The notes below the pieces were generated by a model, which saw nothing but the letters and a program-made list of their open reading frames with translations, was not told where the DNA came from and did not search any database. From Bacillota bacterium (GTDB lineage: Bacteria; Bacillota; Sulfobacillia; JAJZYS01; JAJYTV01), in the NCBI GenBank assembly GCA_021810725.1, contig JAJZIE010000001.1, positions 1 to 48,880 on the forward strand: DNA of 48,880 bases, in the 5' to 3' direction. Position 1 is the stretch's first letter. Each line of letters opens with the position of its first letter. A program made the translations under genes and the position numbers. Below, in pieces: positions 24,910 through 33,039 of the stretch.

Positions 24910-24936
24910 GGGGCACCGTTCGACCGGTGCCCCTTT
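24910..24936 (+). terminator. intrinsic terminator of the O-methyltransferase gene
   Basis: A perfect 9-bp stem (24910-24918 with 24925-24933, loop TTCGAC) is followed by TTT. It lies 20 bases past the stop codon. Confidence 0.65.
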
Positions 24937-24967
24937 CGGTATGGGGGATTCGCCGCGGAGGTGTCGA

Positions 24968-24996
24968 TTGACAAACGCTCCCCTGGCGGCTAACCT
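24968..24996 (+). promoter_or_regulatory. sigma-A-type promoter of metG
   Basis: A consensus TTGACA (24968-24973), a 17-base spacer and TAACCT (24991-24996) stand just before the T-box leader. Transcription should begin near 25003. Confidence 0.7.
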
Positions 24997-25002
24997 CTTA
25001 GA

Positions 25003-25231
25003 ACAAGCGAAAGCGAAGATGGAGAGCGCCTGCGGGAAGCAGTCCACGAGCGAGCCGGGAGGGTGGAAGCCGGCGGACGGTGCGCAGGACGATGCCTCCG
25101 GAGTGCGCGCACAAAGGCCTATGGCCGAGGACGCGCCGGTGCCACCGTGATCGGCGAGAGTCCAGCCGTCTTCGGCTGGAGAATGAGGGTGGTACCGCGA
25201 CCCGTCGCCCCTTGAGGGTGGCGGCGTTTTT
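25003..25231 (+). ncRNA. T-box riboswitch leader of metG
   Basis: The leader of the methionyl-tRNA synthetase gene carries the conserved T-box sequence AATGAGGGTGGTACCGCG at 25182-25199, whose UGGN bases pair with the acceptor end of uncharged tRNA. A stem with T-run (25203-25209 with 25220-25226, then TTTTT) forms the competing terminator. The upstream ~180 nt should hold stem I with a Met (AUG) specifier; ATG triplets occur at 25019, 25090 and 25122 but I cannot place the specifier loop with confidence. Uncharged tRNA-Met should favour readthrough into metG. Confidence 0.9.
25203..25231 (+). terminator. regulated terminator of the T-box leader
   Basis: A 7-bp stem (25203-25209 with 25220-25226, one G-T pair) is followed by five T residues. 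It competes with the antiterminator formed by the T-box sequence just upstream. Confidence 0.75.
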
Positions 25232-25254
25232 CTATTTCAGGGGAGGTTGCCGAA

Positions 25255-27177
25255 ATGACCGAGCGGTTCACGATTACGACGCCGATCTACTACCCGAACG
25301 ACCGCCTGCACATCGGCCATGCCTACACGACGGTGGCGGCCGACGCGATCGCCCGCTTCCACCGCCTGCGCGGGGAGGACGTCTTCTTCGTCACCGGCAC
25401 CGACGAGCACGGCCAGAAGATCGAGGACCGTGCCGGCAAGGTGGGCAAGACGCCGATCGCCTACGTGGACGAGATCGTGTCCGACATCCGGGAACTCTGG
25501 CAGACCCTCGGCATCTCGAACGACGACTTCATCCGCACGACGGAACCCCGCCACGAGCGCGTGGTGCAGGAAGTGTTCCGCCGGCTCGAGGCCAAGGGCG
25601 ACCTCTACCTCTCGCAGTACGAAGGCTGGTACTGCACCCCGTGCGAGTCGTTCTGGGTGGAGGGCAAACTCGTCGACGGCAACTGCCCGACCTGCGGCGG
25701 ACCGGTCGCGCGCCTGAACGAGGAGAGCTACTTCTTCCGGCTCTCGCGCTACGCCGAGCCGCTGCTCCAGCACATCGAGAGCAACCCGGAGTTCATCCAG
25801 CCCGTCTCGCGCCGCAACGAGATGATCCAGTTCATCCGCCAGGGGCTCGAGGATCTCTCGGTGTCGCGCACCAGCTTCCGCTGGGGCATCCCCTTGCCCC
25901 AGGATCCCCGCCATATCGCCTACGTCTGGGTGGACGCCCTGACCAACTACATCACGGCCTGCGGCTATCTGCAGGATCCGGAGCGCTTCAGCCGCTACTG
26001 GCCGGCCGACGTGCATCTCGTGGGCAAGGAGATCGTGCGCTTCCACGCGGTGATCTGGCCGGCGCTCCTCCTGTCGCTCGACCTGCCCCTGCCGAAGGTG
26101 GTGTACGGACACGGCTGGCTGCTCCTTGGCGAGCAGAAGATGTCGAAGTCCAAGGGCAACGTCATCGACCCGCGTCAGCTGGTGCGGCGCTACGGCCGCG
26201 ACGCCGTGCGCTACTACCTTCTGCGGGAAGTCCCGTTCGGCGCGGACGGCAACTACACGGAGGACGCCCTGATCCTGCGGACCAACGTCGATCTCGCGAA
26301 CGACCTCGGCAACCTCCTGTCGCGCACCACGGCGATGATCGAGCGCTTCACGGGCGGCGTCATTCCGAGCCCCGCCTCGAGCAGCCTGCGGGGTCAGGCG
26401 GAGGAGACCGTGCGGCGCGTCGAGGAGCGCCTCGCGCGGCTGCAGGTGTCGGACGCCGTCGCGGCCGTCTTCGAGCTTGTCAAGCGCGCCAACAAGTTCA
26501 TCGAGGAGGAGGCGCCGTGGCAGCTGCACCGCAGCGGCGACCCGCGCCTCGCGGATGTCCTCTACGACCTCGCGGAGTCCCTGCGCATCACCGCCGTGCT
26601 CTTGAAGCCCTTCCTGCTCGAAGCGCCGAACGCCATCTACCGACAGCTCGGACTGGGCGATGCGGAAGGCGCCAGGCTGGCCGACGCGGCGTGGGGCGGC
26701 CTTGCCTCCGGCACCAAGGTGGAGCGAGGCGAGCCGATCTTCCCGCGCATCGAGACAGAGCGCGAGGCAGAGGAAACGCCGGCGGCGCCAGCCAGCGCCG
26801 CCCCGGCCAAGGCCAAGGCCGAGGCCACGGCGCCTACGCCCGTTGACGCGGGCACCATCACGATCGACGAGTTCCAGCGCCTCGACCTGCGCGTCGGCAC
26901 GATCCTCGAGGCGAGCCGCGTCAAGGGCGCCGACCGCCTCCTGGAGCTCAAGGTGGACCTTGGCGAGGGCGAGCCCCGCACCGTCGTCTCAGGCATCGCC
27001 GAGTACTACGAGCCGCAGGCGCTGGCCGGCACGCAGATCGTCCTCGTCGCGAACCTGCAGCCCGCCAAGATTCGCGGTGTCGTCTCGCACGGCATGATCC
27101 TCGCAGGCAAGACGGCGGACACGCTGCAGATCGTCTCGCCGCGCCAGCCGCTGCCTGCGGGGACGAAGATCAAGTGA
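25255..27177 (+). CDS. metG: methionyl-tRNA synthetase
   Basis: 640 residues. Class I signatures are HIGH (residues 19-22) and KMSKS (295-299). A zinc-binding insertion with two CxxC pairs (CTPC and CPTC) lies near residues 127-147. An Ala/Lys-rich linker (about 500-535) leads into a C-terminal tRNA-binding domain of the Trbp111/EMAP type (DLRVGTILEASRVKGADRLL to the end), as in Bacillus MetS. It charges tRNA-Met. GGGGAGG precedes the ATG, and the T-box leader regulates it. Its end overlaps tatD by four bases. Confidence 0.97.
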   Translation: MTERFTITTPIYYPNDRLHIGHAYTTVAADAIARFHRLRGEDVFFVTGTDEHGQKIEDRAGKVGKTPIAYVDEIVSDIRELWQTLGISNDDFIRTTEPRHERVVQEVFRRLEAKGDLYLSQYEGWYCTPCESFWVEGKLVDGNCPTCGGPVARLNEESYFFRLSRYAEPLLQHIESNPEFIQPVSRRNEMIQFIRQGLEDLSVSRTSFRWGIPLPQDPRHIAYVWVDALTNYITACGYLQDPERFSRYWPADVHLVGKEIVRFHAVIWPALLLSLDLPLPKVVYGHGWLLLGEQKMSKSKGNVIDPRQLVRRYGRDAVRYYLLREVPFGADGNYTEDALILRTNVDLANDLGNLLSRTTAMIERFTGGVIPSPASSSLRGQAEETVRRVEERLARLQVSDAVAAVFELVKRANKFIEEEAPWQLHRSGDPRLADVLYDLAESLRITAVLLKPFLLEAPNAIYRQLGLGDAEGARLADAAWGGLASGTKVERGEPIFPRIETEREAEETPAAPASAAPAKAKAEATAPTPVDAGTITIDEFQRLDLRVGTILEASRVKGADRLLELKVDLGEGEPRTVVSGIAEYYEPQALAGTQIVLVANLQPAKIRGVVSHGMILAGKTADTLQIVSPRQPLPAGTKIK

Positions 27178-27950
27178 TCGTAGACAGCCACGCGCACCTC
27201 AACCACGAGGACCTGCTCGGGGAGGCGGATGCTGTCCTCGAGCGGGCCCGTGCGGCGGGTGTGGGAGCGGTGGTCGTGGTCGGCTACGACGTGCCCTCCT
27301 CGCGGCAGGCCGTCGAGCTCGCCGAGCGCCTGCCCAACGTGGTGGCGGTCGTCGGGCTCCATCCGTACGAGGCCGGACGGGCCACGGACGACGACATCCG
27401 GGCCATTTTCGAGCTCGCCCGCTCGACACGCGTCGCGGCGATCGGTGAGATCGGCCTCGACTACCACGGCGACGAATTCGCGCCAAAGGCGCTCCAGCTC
27501 AGCCTGGCGCGCCGCCAGATGGCCATCGCGGACGAGCTCGGCCTGCCTGCGGTGCTGCACCTTCGGGAGTCAGGCCTCGACATATTGCCCCTGCTCGACG
27601 CATATCCCGGTGTCAGGGCCGTATGTCACTGCTTCGACGGCGGCGAGGCCCTGATGACGGAGGCGCTAGCCCGCGGCGCTTTCATCTCGTTCGCCGGCAA
27701 CCTGACCTTCAAGCGCAACGAGACGCTCAGGAGCCTCAGCGGCCGGGTGCCGCTCGGTCGCCTGCTCGTCGAGACCGACAGTCCCTACCTGGCGCCTCAG
27801 GGCCATCGCGGCCGCCGCAACGAGCCTGCCTTCATCGTGGAGACCGTCGCCACGCTGGCGGCGGCGCAAGGCGTCTCGGCCGAGGATCTTGCCCTCGCGA
27901 CCAGCCGCAATGCCCGGGAGATCTTCCGTCCTCTGCGCAGCGATTTCTAA
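27174..27950 (+). CDS. tatD: TatD family metal-dependent deoxyribonuclease
   Basis: 258 residues starting at GTG in the GTGA overlap with metG. The metal-site motifs are DSHAHLNH at the N-terminus, GEIGLDYH (~residue 92), VLHLRES (~120), CHCFDGG (~147) and LVETDSPYLAPQGHRGRRNEP (~200). The family (YabD in Bacillus) trims DNA 3' ends and acts on D-aminoacyl-tRNA in some species. Gene order after metG matches B. subtilis. Confidence 0.93.
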   Translation: MIVDSHAHLNHEDLLGEADAVLERARAAGVGAVVVVGYDVPSSRQAVELAERLPNVVAVVGLHPYEAGRATDDDIRAIFELARSTRVAAIGEIGLDYHGDEFAPKALQLSLARRQMAIADELGLPAVLHLRESGLDILPLLDAYPGVRAVCHCFDGGEALMTEALARGAFISFAGNLTFKRNETLRSLSGRVPLGRLLVETDSPYLAPQGHRGRRNEPAFIVETVATLAAAQGVSAEDLALATSRNAREIFRPLRSDF

Positions 27951-27981
27951 GGGATCGGATCAATTCTCATCTTTTCCGTGT

Positions 27982-28010
27982 TTGAGGTCATAGGAAGCGG
28001 GTGATACAAT
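27982..28010 (+). promoter_or_regulatory. sigma-A-type promoter of the yabE-like gene
   Basis: TTGAGG (27982-27987), exactly 17 bases, TACAAT (28005-28010), inside an A+T-rich intergenic stretch after tatD. Start of transcription is expected near 28017, at the foot of the hairpin at 28019-28050. Confidence 0.75.
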
Positions 28011-28018
28011 ACGGCAGT

Positions 28019-28050
28019 CCTACAACTTCTGCCGAATGGAAGGTTGTAGG
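28019..28050 (+). promoter_or_regulatory. 5'-leader stem-loop before the yabE-like gene
   Basis: CCTACAAC (28019-28026) pairs perfectly with GTTGTAGG (28043-28050) at the very start of the predicted mRNA; the ribosome binding site AGAAGGAGG follows at once. It may protect the mRNA 5' end or modulate translation. Confidence 0.45.
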
Positions 28051-28066
28051 AAGAAGGAGGTCCGTC

Positions 28067-28882
28067 TTGCCACAGCTACGACAGGCAGGATGGCGCAGCA
28101 TCGCGCTGATATCGGGCGCCCTGCTCGTCCTGCTTGCGGGTTACGCCGCAAGGGCAACCGCCCTGCGCAGCAGCCCCCCCGTGCGGGCGGCTGCGAAGGC
28201 ACACAAGACGCTCACCAAAAAGCCGCTCCCTCTGCCCACATACGGCGCGACGCTGGACAGCGCCGATCCGGCCCCCGGTTACCAGAATGCTCTCTGGAGC
28301 GGCACCGTGCAGAATACGGCCACGATCGTGGCCGCGCGGCTGAGCGACGTATCGGTTCCTGTTTCGTACGGCGTGCGCAAGGTCTATGACCCCAACCTTG
28401 CGCTGGGCAGCGAAGTCGTGGCGGCCAAGGGCCAGCCCGGCGTGGCGGTGGAGACGGTCCGCCGCATCTACCAGGGCGCGCGGGTCGTGTCCGTGGCGAT
28501 CGTCGGCGAGACGGTCGTGAAGGCGGCCCGTCCCGAGCTCGTGCACATTGGCGCCAAGCTGCCCGAGGTTTCCCGCGGCAGCTTCACCGGGCGCGTGGCG
28601 GCAACCCTGAACATGGTCGCCACCGCGTACTGGGCGGATCCCAGCTGGTCGAACGGCAGAACGGCCACAGGCGTTCCCGCACGCTACGGCGTCGCGGCGG
28701 TGGATCCGAGCGTCATCCCGCTCGGCACGCGGCTCTTCATTCCCGGCTACGGCTACGCGGTGGCCGCGGATACCGGCGGGGCGATCGTCGGAGATCGCAT
28801 CGACCTCTGTTTCGATACGGGGCAGCAAGCCCTGGATTACGGTCGCCAAAGCGTCACCGTCTACGAACTCGCGACCAACTAG
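28067..28882 (+). CDS. yabE: G5/3D domain cell-wall protein (YabE-like)
   Basis: 271 residues starting with TTG at 28067 after AGAAGGAGG. A membrane anchor or signal segment (IALISGALLVLLAGYAARA) is followed by a G5-like beta region (~85-170) and a C-terminal 3D domain with MVATAYWADPSW, TATGVPARYGVAAVDPSVIP, LGTRLFIPGYGYAVAADTGG and RIDLCFDTGQQALDYGRQ; the aspartates of the 3D motif are all present. Such domains are lytic-transglycosylase-like muralysins (YabE, Rpf/Sps group). It is shorter than Bacillus YabE (about 437). It occupies the yabE place between tatD and ksgA. Confidence 0.87.
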   Translation: MPQLRQAGWRSIALISGALLVLLAGYAARATALRSSPPVRAAAKAHKTLTKKPLPLPTYGATLDSADPAPGYQNALWSGTVQNTATIVAARLSDVSVPVSYGVRKVYDPNLALGSEVVAAKGQPGVAVETVRRIYQGARVVSVAIVGETVVKAARPELVHIGAKLPEVSRGSFTGRVAATLNMVATAYWADPSWSNGRTATGVPARYGVAAVDPSVIPLGTRLFIPGYGYAVAADTGGAIVGDRIDLCFDTGQQALDYGRQSVTVYELATN

Positions 28883-28893
28883 CATGAGGCCGG

Positions 28894-28925
28894 GCGGCGC
28901 TCCCCCAAGGGGGGGCGCCGCTTTT
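28894..28925 (+). terminator. intrinsic terminator after the yabE-like gene
   Basis: A long GC-rich stem (28894-28906 with 28909-28921, one wobble pair, very short loop) is followed by TTTT (28922-28925), 12 bases past the stop. Confidence 0.8.
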
Positions 28926-28947
28926 CGCGCCCCTGCGGGCCGCATGC

Positions 28948-28953
28948 TACAAT
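28948..28953 (+). promoter_or_regulatory. extended -10 promoter directly before ksgA
   Basis: TGC then TACAAT (28948-28953) forms an extended -10 element; the -35 position (TCGCGC) is poor. The expected start of transcription, about seven bases downstream, falls at or one base before the ksgA ATG at 28961. Confidence 0.6.
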
Positions 28954-28960
28954 ATCGGAA

Positions 28961-29824
28961 ATGGAGCCCAAACTGACCTCCCCCAGCGTGGTGCGGGAGC
29001 AGCTCGCAAGTCTCGGGATCCGGCCGCTGAAGCGACTCGGGCAGAACTTCCTCGTCGACTTCAATCTGCGCGAGCGCATCGTCGCCGGTCTGGAATTGTC
29101 CCCTGGGGAGCGGGTCGTGGAGATCGGGCCAGGCCTCGGCGCGATCACGCAGGGCCTCTTGGAGCGCGGGGGCGACGTCCACGCGATCGAGATCGACCAC
29201 GCGCTGGCGGCGCACCTCGTTGGCTTTTTCGGCCCAGGCCTGCATGTCCACGAGGGGGACGCGCTCGAGATGGACCTCCGGGAACTCCTCGGCAGGTCGG
29301 GGAAGCTCGTGGGCAACCTGCCCTACTACATCTCGACACCTTTGATCGCGGCCGTGCTCGAGGCGAAGCCCAGCGTCGCGGTCTTGATGGTGCAGAGCGA
29401 GGTGGCGGAGCGGCTGAAGGCCCCGCCCGGATCATCCGAGCGCGGAGCGCTTACGCTACTTCGGGAGTATGCGGCGGACGTCGAACCCTGGGCCAAGGCT
29501 GGCCCGTCGCAGTTCTACCCGCCGCCGCAGGTCTCGTCGCAGGTCGTCCGGCTGCGCGTGCGCCCGAGCCCAGTGGACCTGCCCTGGGCGGCGATCCGTC
29601 CGGTGGTGGCGGTGGCCTTCCGCTTCCGGCGCAAGACGCTCCAGCGGGCCCTGCGCGAGGGTCTGGGTCTCGGGCCCGGGGAAGCGGACGCGGCACTCCG
29701 GACGTCCGGCATCGACCCGCAGCGCAGAGGCGAGACGCTTTCGCTCGAGGAGTTCGGCCGGCTGGCCGCGCGCCTTGGCCAGCGCGAGGAGCTCCCTGGC
29801 GGCGCCGGCGACGCCCCGATCTGA
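28961..29824 (+). CDS. ksgA: 16S rRNA (adenine1518/1519-N6)-dimethyltransferase
   Basis: 287 residues. The N-terminal LKRLGQNFLVDFNL, SAM motif I VVEIGPGLGAITQGLL, VHAIEIDHALA, and the catalytic NLPYYISTPL (~residue 113) are diagnostic; the C-terminal helical domain has FRFRRKTLQRALRE. It dimethylates two adenines near the 3' end of 16S rRNA during 30S assembly. No good ribosome binding site precedes the ATG, and the promoter suggests a leaderless mRNA. rnmV, which precedes ksgA in Bacillus, is absent here. Confidence 0.96.
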   Translation: MEPKLTSPSVVREQLASLGIRPLKRLGQNFLVDFNLRERIVAGLELSPGERVVEIGPGLGAITQGLLERGGDVHAIEIDHALAAHLVGFFGPGLHVHEGDALEMDLRELLGRSGKLVGNLPYYISTPLIAAVLEAKPSVAVLMVQSEVAERLKAPPGSSERGALTLLREYAADVEPWAKAGPSQFYPPPQVSSQVVRLRVRPSPVDLPWAAIRPVVAVAFRFRRKTLQRALREGLGLGPGEADAALRTSGIDPQRRGETLSLEEFGRLAARLGQREELPGGAGDAPI

Positions 29825-29844
29825 AGGCGGTGGAGGAGAGGTCC

Positions 29845-30315
29845 GTGCTCTATCACAGTCCGAGCCGCGGGGTGATGGACCTGGAGCAGGTGTTCCAGGA
29901 CATCGTCGCGTTCGTTCGCGAGGATCCGCAGGCGGAGCACAAGCTGATCATCGGCACCGACTCCCAGGCCAGGGACGAAGTGACGTTCGTCACGGCGATC
30001 GTCATCCACCGCCTGGGCAAGGGAGCGCGCTACTACTACCACCGCGAGGTGCACCGGCGGTTGCCGAGCCTGCGCCAGCGCATATTGCTCGAGACGTCCC
30101 TCAGCCTCGGCGTCGCGAGCCGCCTCACCGAGATGCTGTCGCGTCGCGGCCATCAGGGCTTCGACATCGAGATCCACCTCGACATAGGCCAGAACGGCGA
30201 CACCCGCGACCTCATCCGGGAGATCGTCGGCATGGTCTCCGGCAGCGGTTTCGACGCGAAGATCAAGCCGGATTCGTTTGGCGCGTCGACCGTCGCGGAC
30301 AAGTACACCAAGTGA
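29845..30315 (+). CDS. ykuK: YkuK family (DUF458) RNase H-like protein
   Basis: 156 residues; GTG start at 29845 after GGAGGAGAGG. The motif LIIGTDSQARDEVTFVTAIV near residue 30, and FDIEIHLDIGQNGDTRDLI near 110 give the acidic residues of an RNase H-like fold. The family occurs in spore-forming Bacillota and is poorly characterised. It stands 20 bp after ksgA, in the place of yabG of Bacillus, and is probably read with ksgA. Confidence 0.8.
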   Translation: MLYHSPSRGVMDLEQVFQDIVAFVREDPQAEHKLIIGTDSQARDEVTFVTAIVIHRLGKGARYYYHREVHRRLPSLRQRILLETSLSLGVASRLTEMLSRRGHQGFDIEIHLDIGQNGDTRDLIREIVGMVSGSGFDAKIKPDSFGASTVADKYTK

Positions 30316-30437
30316 CCGGATCGCGGACGACGGGCCCGGCCGGCACCGCCGCATCGCGCACCATGCGGCTCGTGGACGCCTGCGGCGGCGCCTTTTGGAC
30401 CACCCGAGCCGCCCACGCTTAGGTGACACAATGACGC

Positions 30438-30467
30438 TTGACACCGTTTCGAAGGCTCTGATAAAAT
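30438..30467 (+). promoter_or_regulatory. veg promoter 1
   Basis: Consensus TTGACA (30438-30443), 18 bases, TAAAAT (30462-30467). Confidence 0.8.
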
Positions 30468-30476
30468 GCTTCGATC

Positions 30477-30505
30477 TTGACCCCATGCTTTCTTTCTGGT
30501 AGTAT
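30477..30505 (+). promoter_or_regulatory. veg promoter 2
   Basis: TTGACC (30477-30482), 17 bases, TAGTAT (30500-30505) with a TGG extended -10. It begins ten bases after promoter 1, giving a tandem arrangement as known for B. subtilis veg. Confidence 0.75.
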
Positions 30506-30543
30506 GAGAGCGTACCGCTCCGTTCAGGAAGGAAGTGGGGCGT

Positions 30544-30816
30544 TTGGCGGCTAAGCGCGTCTTGTCCGATATCAAGCGTGACTTGGACGGCATGATCGGC
30601 GAAAGGATCCGCCTCAAGGCGAACCGCGGACGCCGTAAGGTGGACGAGCGGGAAGGCGTATTGGAGCGGACTTATCCGTACATCTTCGTGGTGAAGATCG
30701 ACGATGAGCCGTCCGGCGCCAGGCGCGTATCGTTCAGCTATGCCGATATTCTTACGGAGACCGTTGAGCTCGAAGTGGCGTCAGATGGCGTCTTTCATAG
30801 AGTCAACGTGAACTAG
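30544..30816 (+). CDS. veg: Veg protein
   Basis: 90 residues. LSDIKRDLDGMIGERIRLKANRGRRK, then a strand-rich half with SYADILTETVELE, aligns directly with B. subtilis Veg, a small abundant protein linked to biofilm gene control and spore outgrowth. I choose the TTG at 30544 (MAAKRVLSDIK): AGGAAGGA at 30526-30533 is properly spaced for it, whereas the GTG at 30535 overlaps that site. Tandem promoters upstream and a strong terminator downstream make it monocistronic. It marks the organism as Bacillota. Confidence 0.93.
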   Translation: MAAKRVLSDIKRDLDGMIGERIRLKANRGRRKVDEREGVLERTYPYIFVVKIDDEPSGARRVSFSYADILTETVELEVASDGVFHRVNVN

Positions 30817-30830
30817 AACTGAAATGAAGC

Positions 30831-30865
30831 CCGGAGGCGCCTTGCGGTGCCTCCGGTTCTTTTTG
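30831..30865 (+). terminator. intrinsic terminator of veg
   Basis: An 11-bp stem (30831-30841 with 30846-30856, loop TTGC, one G-T pair) followed by TTCTTTTT. The next 226 bases up to the small membrane gene hold nothing recognised. Confidence 0.88.
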
Positions 30866-31091
30866 TGTGGCGGTGGGGAGAGGAAAAGGTTCGCCGCTCT
30901 CCGCGCGATGGGCGGCCCGGTGGATGGGTGCCGGCTCTGTCGCGCGCAAAGCGCGCTCAGTTCTGAGAAATCGGTCCTGGCTGCGGCATAGCCATGCTCA
31001 TGCGTTGGAGCCTTCCCCCACGAATCGGATCCCGGTTGCGGCCAATGCCAGCACGGTGCATGTTAAGCGGGAGGACAGAGGAGGCGACCAC

Positions 31092-31385
31092 TTGGATCTT
31101 GCGAGGCTGGGCCCGCCGATCTTCTTCTTGCTGCAGCTCGTCACAGCGCAGGTTTTCAGGTTCTATCTGCCGGAACAGCTGACGGTCGGCAACGCTTCGC
31201 AGACCGGGCAGCAAATGTATGTTTCGCGACGCATCGCGATCTGGATCGGCCCAATCGCGGCACTTCTGGTCGGAATGCTGGGTTCCGTGCTCTCCGCGTC
31301 GTACGTCCTGCTGATCGACGCCGCCATCTATGTCGCCATGATCTACCTCTACCTCACCAATCTGCAGGGCCGTCATCGCAGCTGA
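31092..31385 (+). CDS. small membrane protein of unknown function, 97 residues
   Basis: TTG start at 31092 chosen for the upstream AGAGGAGG; longer in-frame starts add low-complexity sequence. Three hydrophobic segments: PPIFFLLQLVTAQVF (~8-22), IAIWIGPIAALLVGMLGSVL (~46-66) and YVLLIDAAIYVAMIYLYL (~70-88). No family recognised. It stands alone in the place of sspF of Bacillus. The 250 bases after it show no gene. Confidence 0.5.
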   Translation: MDLARLGPPIFFLLQLVTAQVFRFYLPEQLTVGNASQTGQQMYVSRRIAIWIGPIAALLVGMLGSVLSASYVLLIDAAIYVAMIYLYLTNLQGRHRS

Positions 31386-31635
31386 TGCCTCGGAACCTGG
31401 AACCACCATCGAGCGCGGCCGCGGCACCAGAAGGCCTTCGGCTGCGTTTGCGCGTCTCTGCGCCAACACCGCTTGCCGTCATCACGGCCGGGCAGGCATA
31501 GGCCTCTGCGCGGCGCAAGGCGTATGTTTGGCCACATCCGGCCTCGCTTTCCGACCCCGTGCGCGCTGCCCGCCGGCGGCCGCAGGAGCGCGAAGCCGAT
31601 TTGCCGAAGCGTGCGCGGAAACCCTGTAGCGCGGA

Positions 31636-32334
31636 GTGGTCAGGCTGAACGTAGAGGCGGTCGTGTTCGATCTCTTCGGGACCCTCGTGCCGAGCTTTTC
31701 CGCGGAGGCTTACGAGCCCTGCCTTGTCGCGATGGCTGACGACCTCGCCGTCCCGCTGGCGTCGTTTCGCCGGGTCTGGAACGGCCAGCTTTGGCAGGAC
31801 CGCGTGCTGGGGCGCTTTGCCGACGCCCAGGAGAGCATCGCCCGTGCCTGCGAGGCCCTGGGTGCCAGGCCGGGTGAAGACGCGGTGGAGCGGGCCCTGG
31901 AGCGTCGGCTCGAATACGAGCGCTCGCTGCTCAGGCCCTTCGATGACGTACTGCCCACCTTCGCGTGGCTGCGCGGGCAGGGACTGCGCATTGGACTCAT
32001 CAGCAATTGCGCCATGGAACTCCTGCCGCTTTGGGAAGAGACCGAGATCGCCCAGGGGCTTGACGCCGCGGTGCTGTCCGCGGCGGTGCACCTGGCGAAG
32101 CCCGACCCGCGCATCTACGAGCTCGCCTGCAGCCGGCTCGAGGTGGCGCCGAGCGGCTGCCTCTACGTGGGCGACGGCAGCGACGACGAACTGCCCGGCG
32201 CCAGGGCGGTCGGGATGCAGGCGGTGCTCATCGCCGCACGCCGAGATCTCGCGGGGCGCCGGCGACAGCCCGACGTGAACTGGGATGGGACCAGGATCGA
32301 GCGCCTCGCCGATCTCAAGCGGCTTCTGGCCTAG
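31636..32334 (+). CDS. HAD-superfamily hydrolase
   Basis: 232 residues, GTG start. Motif I is VFDLFGTLV, motif II GLISNCAM, the lysine is in HLAKPDPRIY and motif III is YVGDGSDDELPGARAVG. A helical cap (~20-95) makes it a subfamily IA phosphatase such as those acting on small sugar or nucleotide phosphates. In motif I the second residue after DLF is Gly-Thr as usual for DxxGT(L). No ribosome binding site stands out. It is convergent with a second HAD gene 12 bp away. Confidence 0.8.
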   Translation: MVRLNVEAVVFDLFGTLVPSFSAEAYEPCLVAMADDLAVPLASFRRVWNGQLWQDRVLGRFADAQESIARACEALGARPGEDAVERALERRLEYERSLLRPFDDVLPTFAWLRGQGLRIGLISNCAMELLPLWEETEIAQGLDAAVLSAAVHLAKPDPRIYELACSRLEVAPSGCLYVGDGSDDELPGARAVGMQAVLIAARRDLAGRRRQPDVNWDGTRIERLADLKRLLA

Positions 32335-32346
32335 GCGTCGCGGGAA

Positions 32347-33039
32347 CTATGGAGACGGGTTTTTCGCCACCTCAAGGCTGAGAAGGGCCGTGAGCGAGCG
32401 CAGGCGCCCGTCACGCAGCCCGGGATGGGCATCCCAGGGGTCGTAGAGGTACGCGGCGAGGCCGGCGGCCATGGCGCCTTTCACGTCGATCTCGAGGAGA
32501 TCGCCGACGTAGCAGGCGTCGCCGGCCTCCACCCCCAGACGATCGAGCGCGAGGCGGAAGATCCGTGGGTCCGGCTTCTCGACCCGGACCACATACGAAT
32601 CGACCACCGTCCCGAACATGTCGCGAAGGCCGGCGGCGGCGAGCTGTTCCTCGACGCGCCCGTCGGAGTTCGATACGACCCCGAGCAGGAAGCCGCGCGC
32701 CTGAAGAGTGGCGAGGACGGCCGACGCGTCGGGCGCGGCGCGACGCCACATGCCCTCCCGGGCGCCGAGGTGCTCCGCCTCCACGGCCCGGGCGAACGCC
32801 CGCTGCGCCGCGTCGCCGAGTCCGATCGCTTCGGCGATTGCGCCGAAGTAGCCCTCGAAGAACTCCGTCGGCCTCTTTGGCCGCTCGGGTGCCGGCCAGC
32901 CCTTGCGGGAGACTTCCCCCGTCGCGCGGCCGAGATCGTCCGCCGAGACGCAGGAGCCCAGGCGTTTCGCGAGCGCGGCGAGCCAGGGGTAGTCGAGGTG
33001 GAGGAGCGTGTTGCCGGCGTCGAACAGGATTGCTCGCAT
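32347..33039 (-). CDS. HAD-superfamily hydrolase
   Basis: 230 residues, ATG at 33039 after GGGAGG. Motif I LFDAGNTLLHLDYP, motif II GVVSNSDGRV, lysine VEKPDPRIF and motif III YVGDLLEIDVKGAMAAG; a helical cap lies between. In motif I the nucleophile Asp is followed by Ala-Gly-Asn, so the usual second (acid/base) Asp is Asn-shifted, as in some dehalogenase-like or phosphatase members. Substrate unknown. It is divergent from the cyanophycinase gene (169 bp apart). Confidence 0.8.
   Translation of the reverse strand: MRAILFDAGNTLLHLDYPWLAALAKRLGSCVSADDLGRATGEVSRKGWPAPERPKRPTEFFEGYFGAIAEAIGLGDAAQRAFARAVEAEHLGAREGMWRRAAPDASAVLATLQARGFLLGVVSNSDGRVEEQLAAAGLRDMFGTVVDSYVVRVEKPDPRIFRLALDRLGVEAGDACYVGDLLEIDVKGAMAAGLAAYLYDPWDAHPGLRDGRLRSLTALLSLEVAKNPSP

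Noticed and set aside
31354..32091. Leftward frame of 245 codons opposite the first HAD hydrolase
   Set aside because: Antisense shadow; the rightward frame has all HAD motifs.
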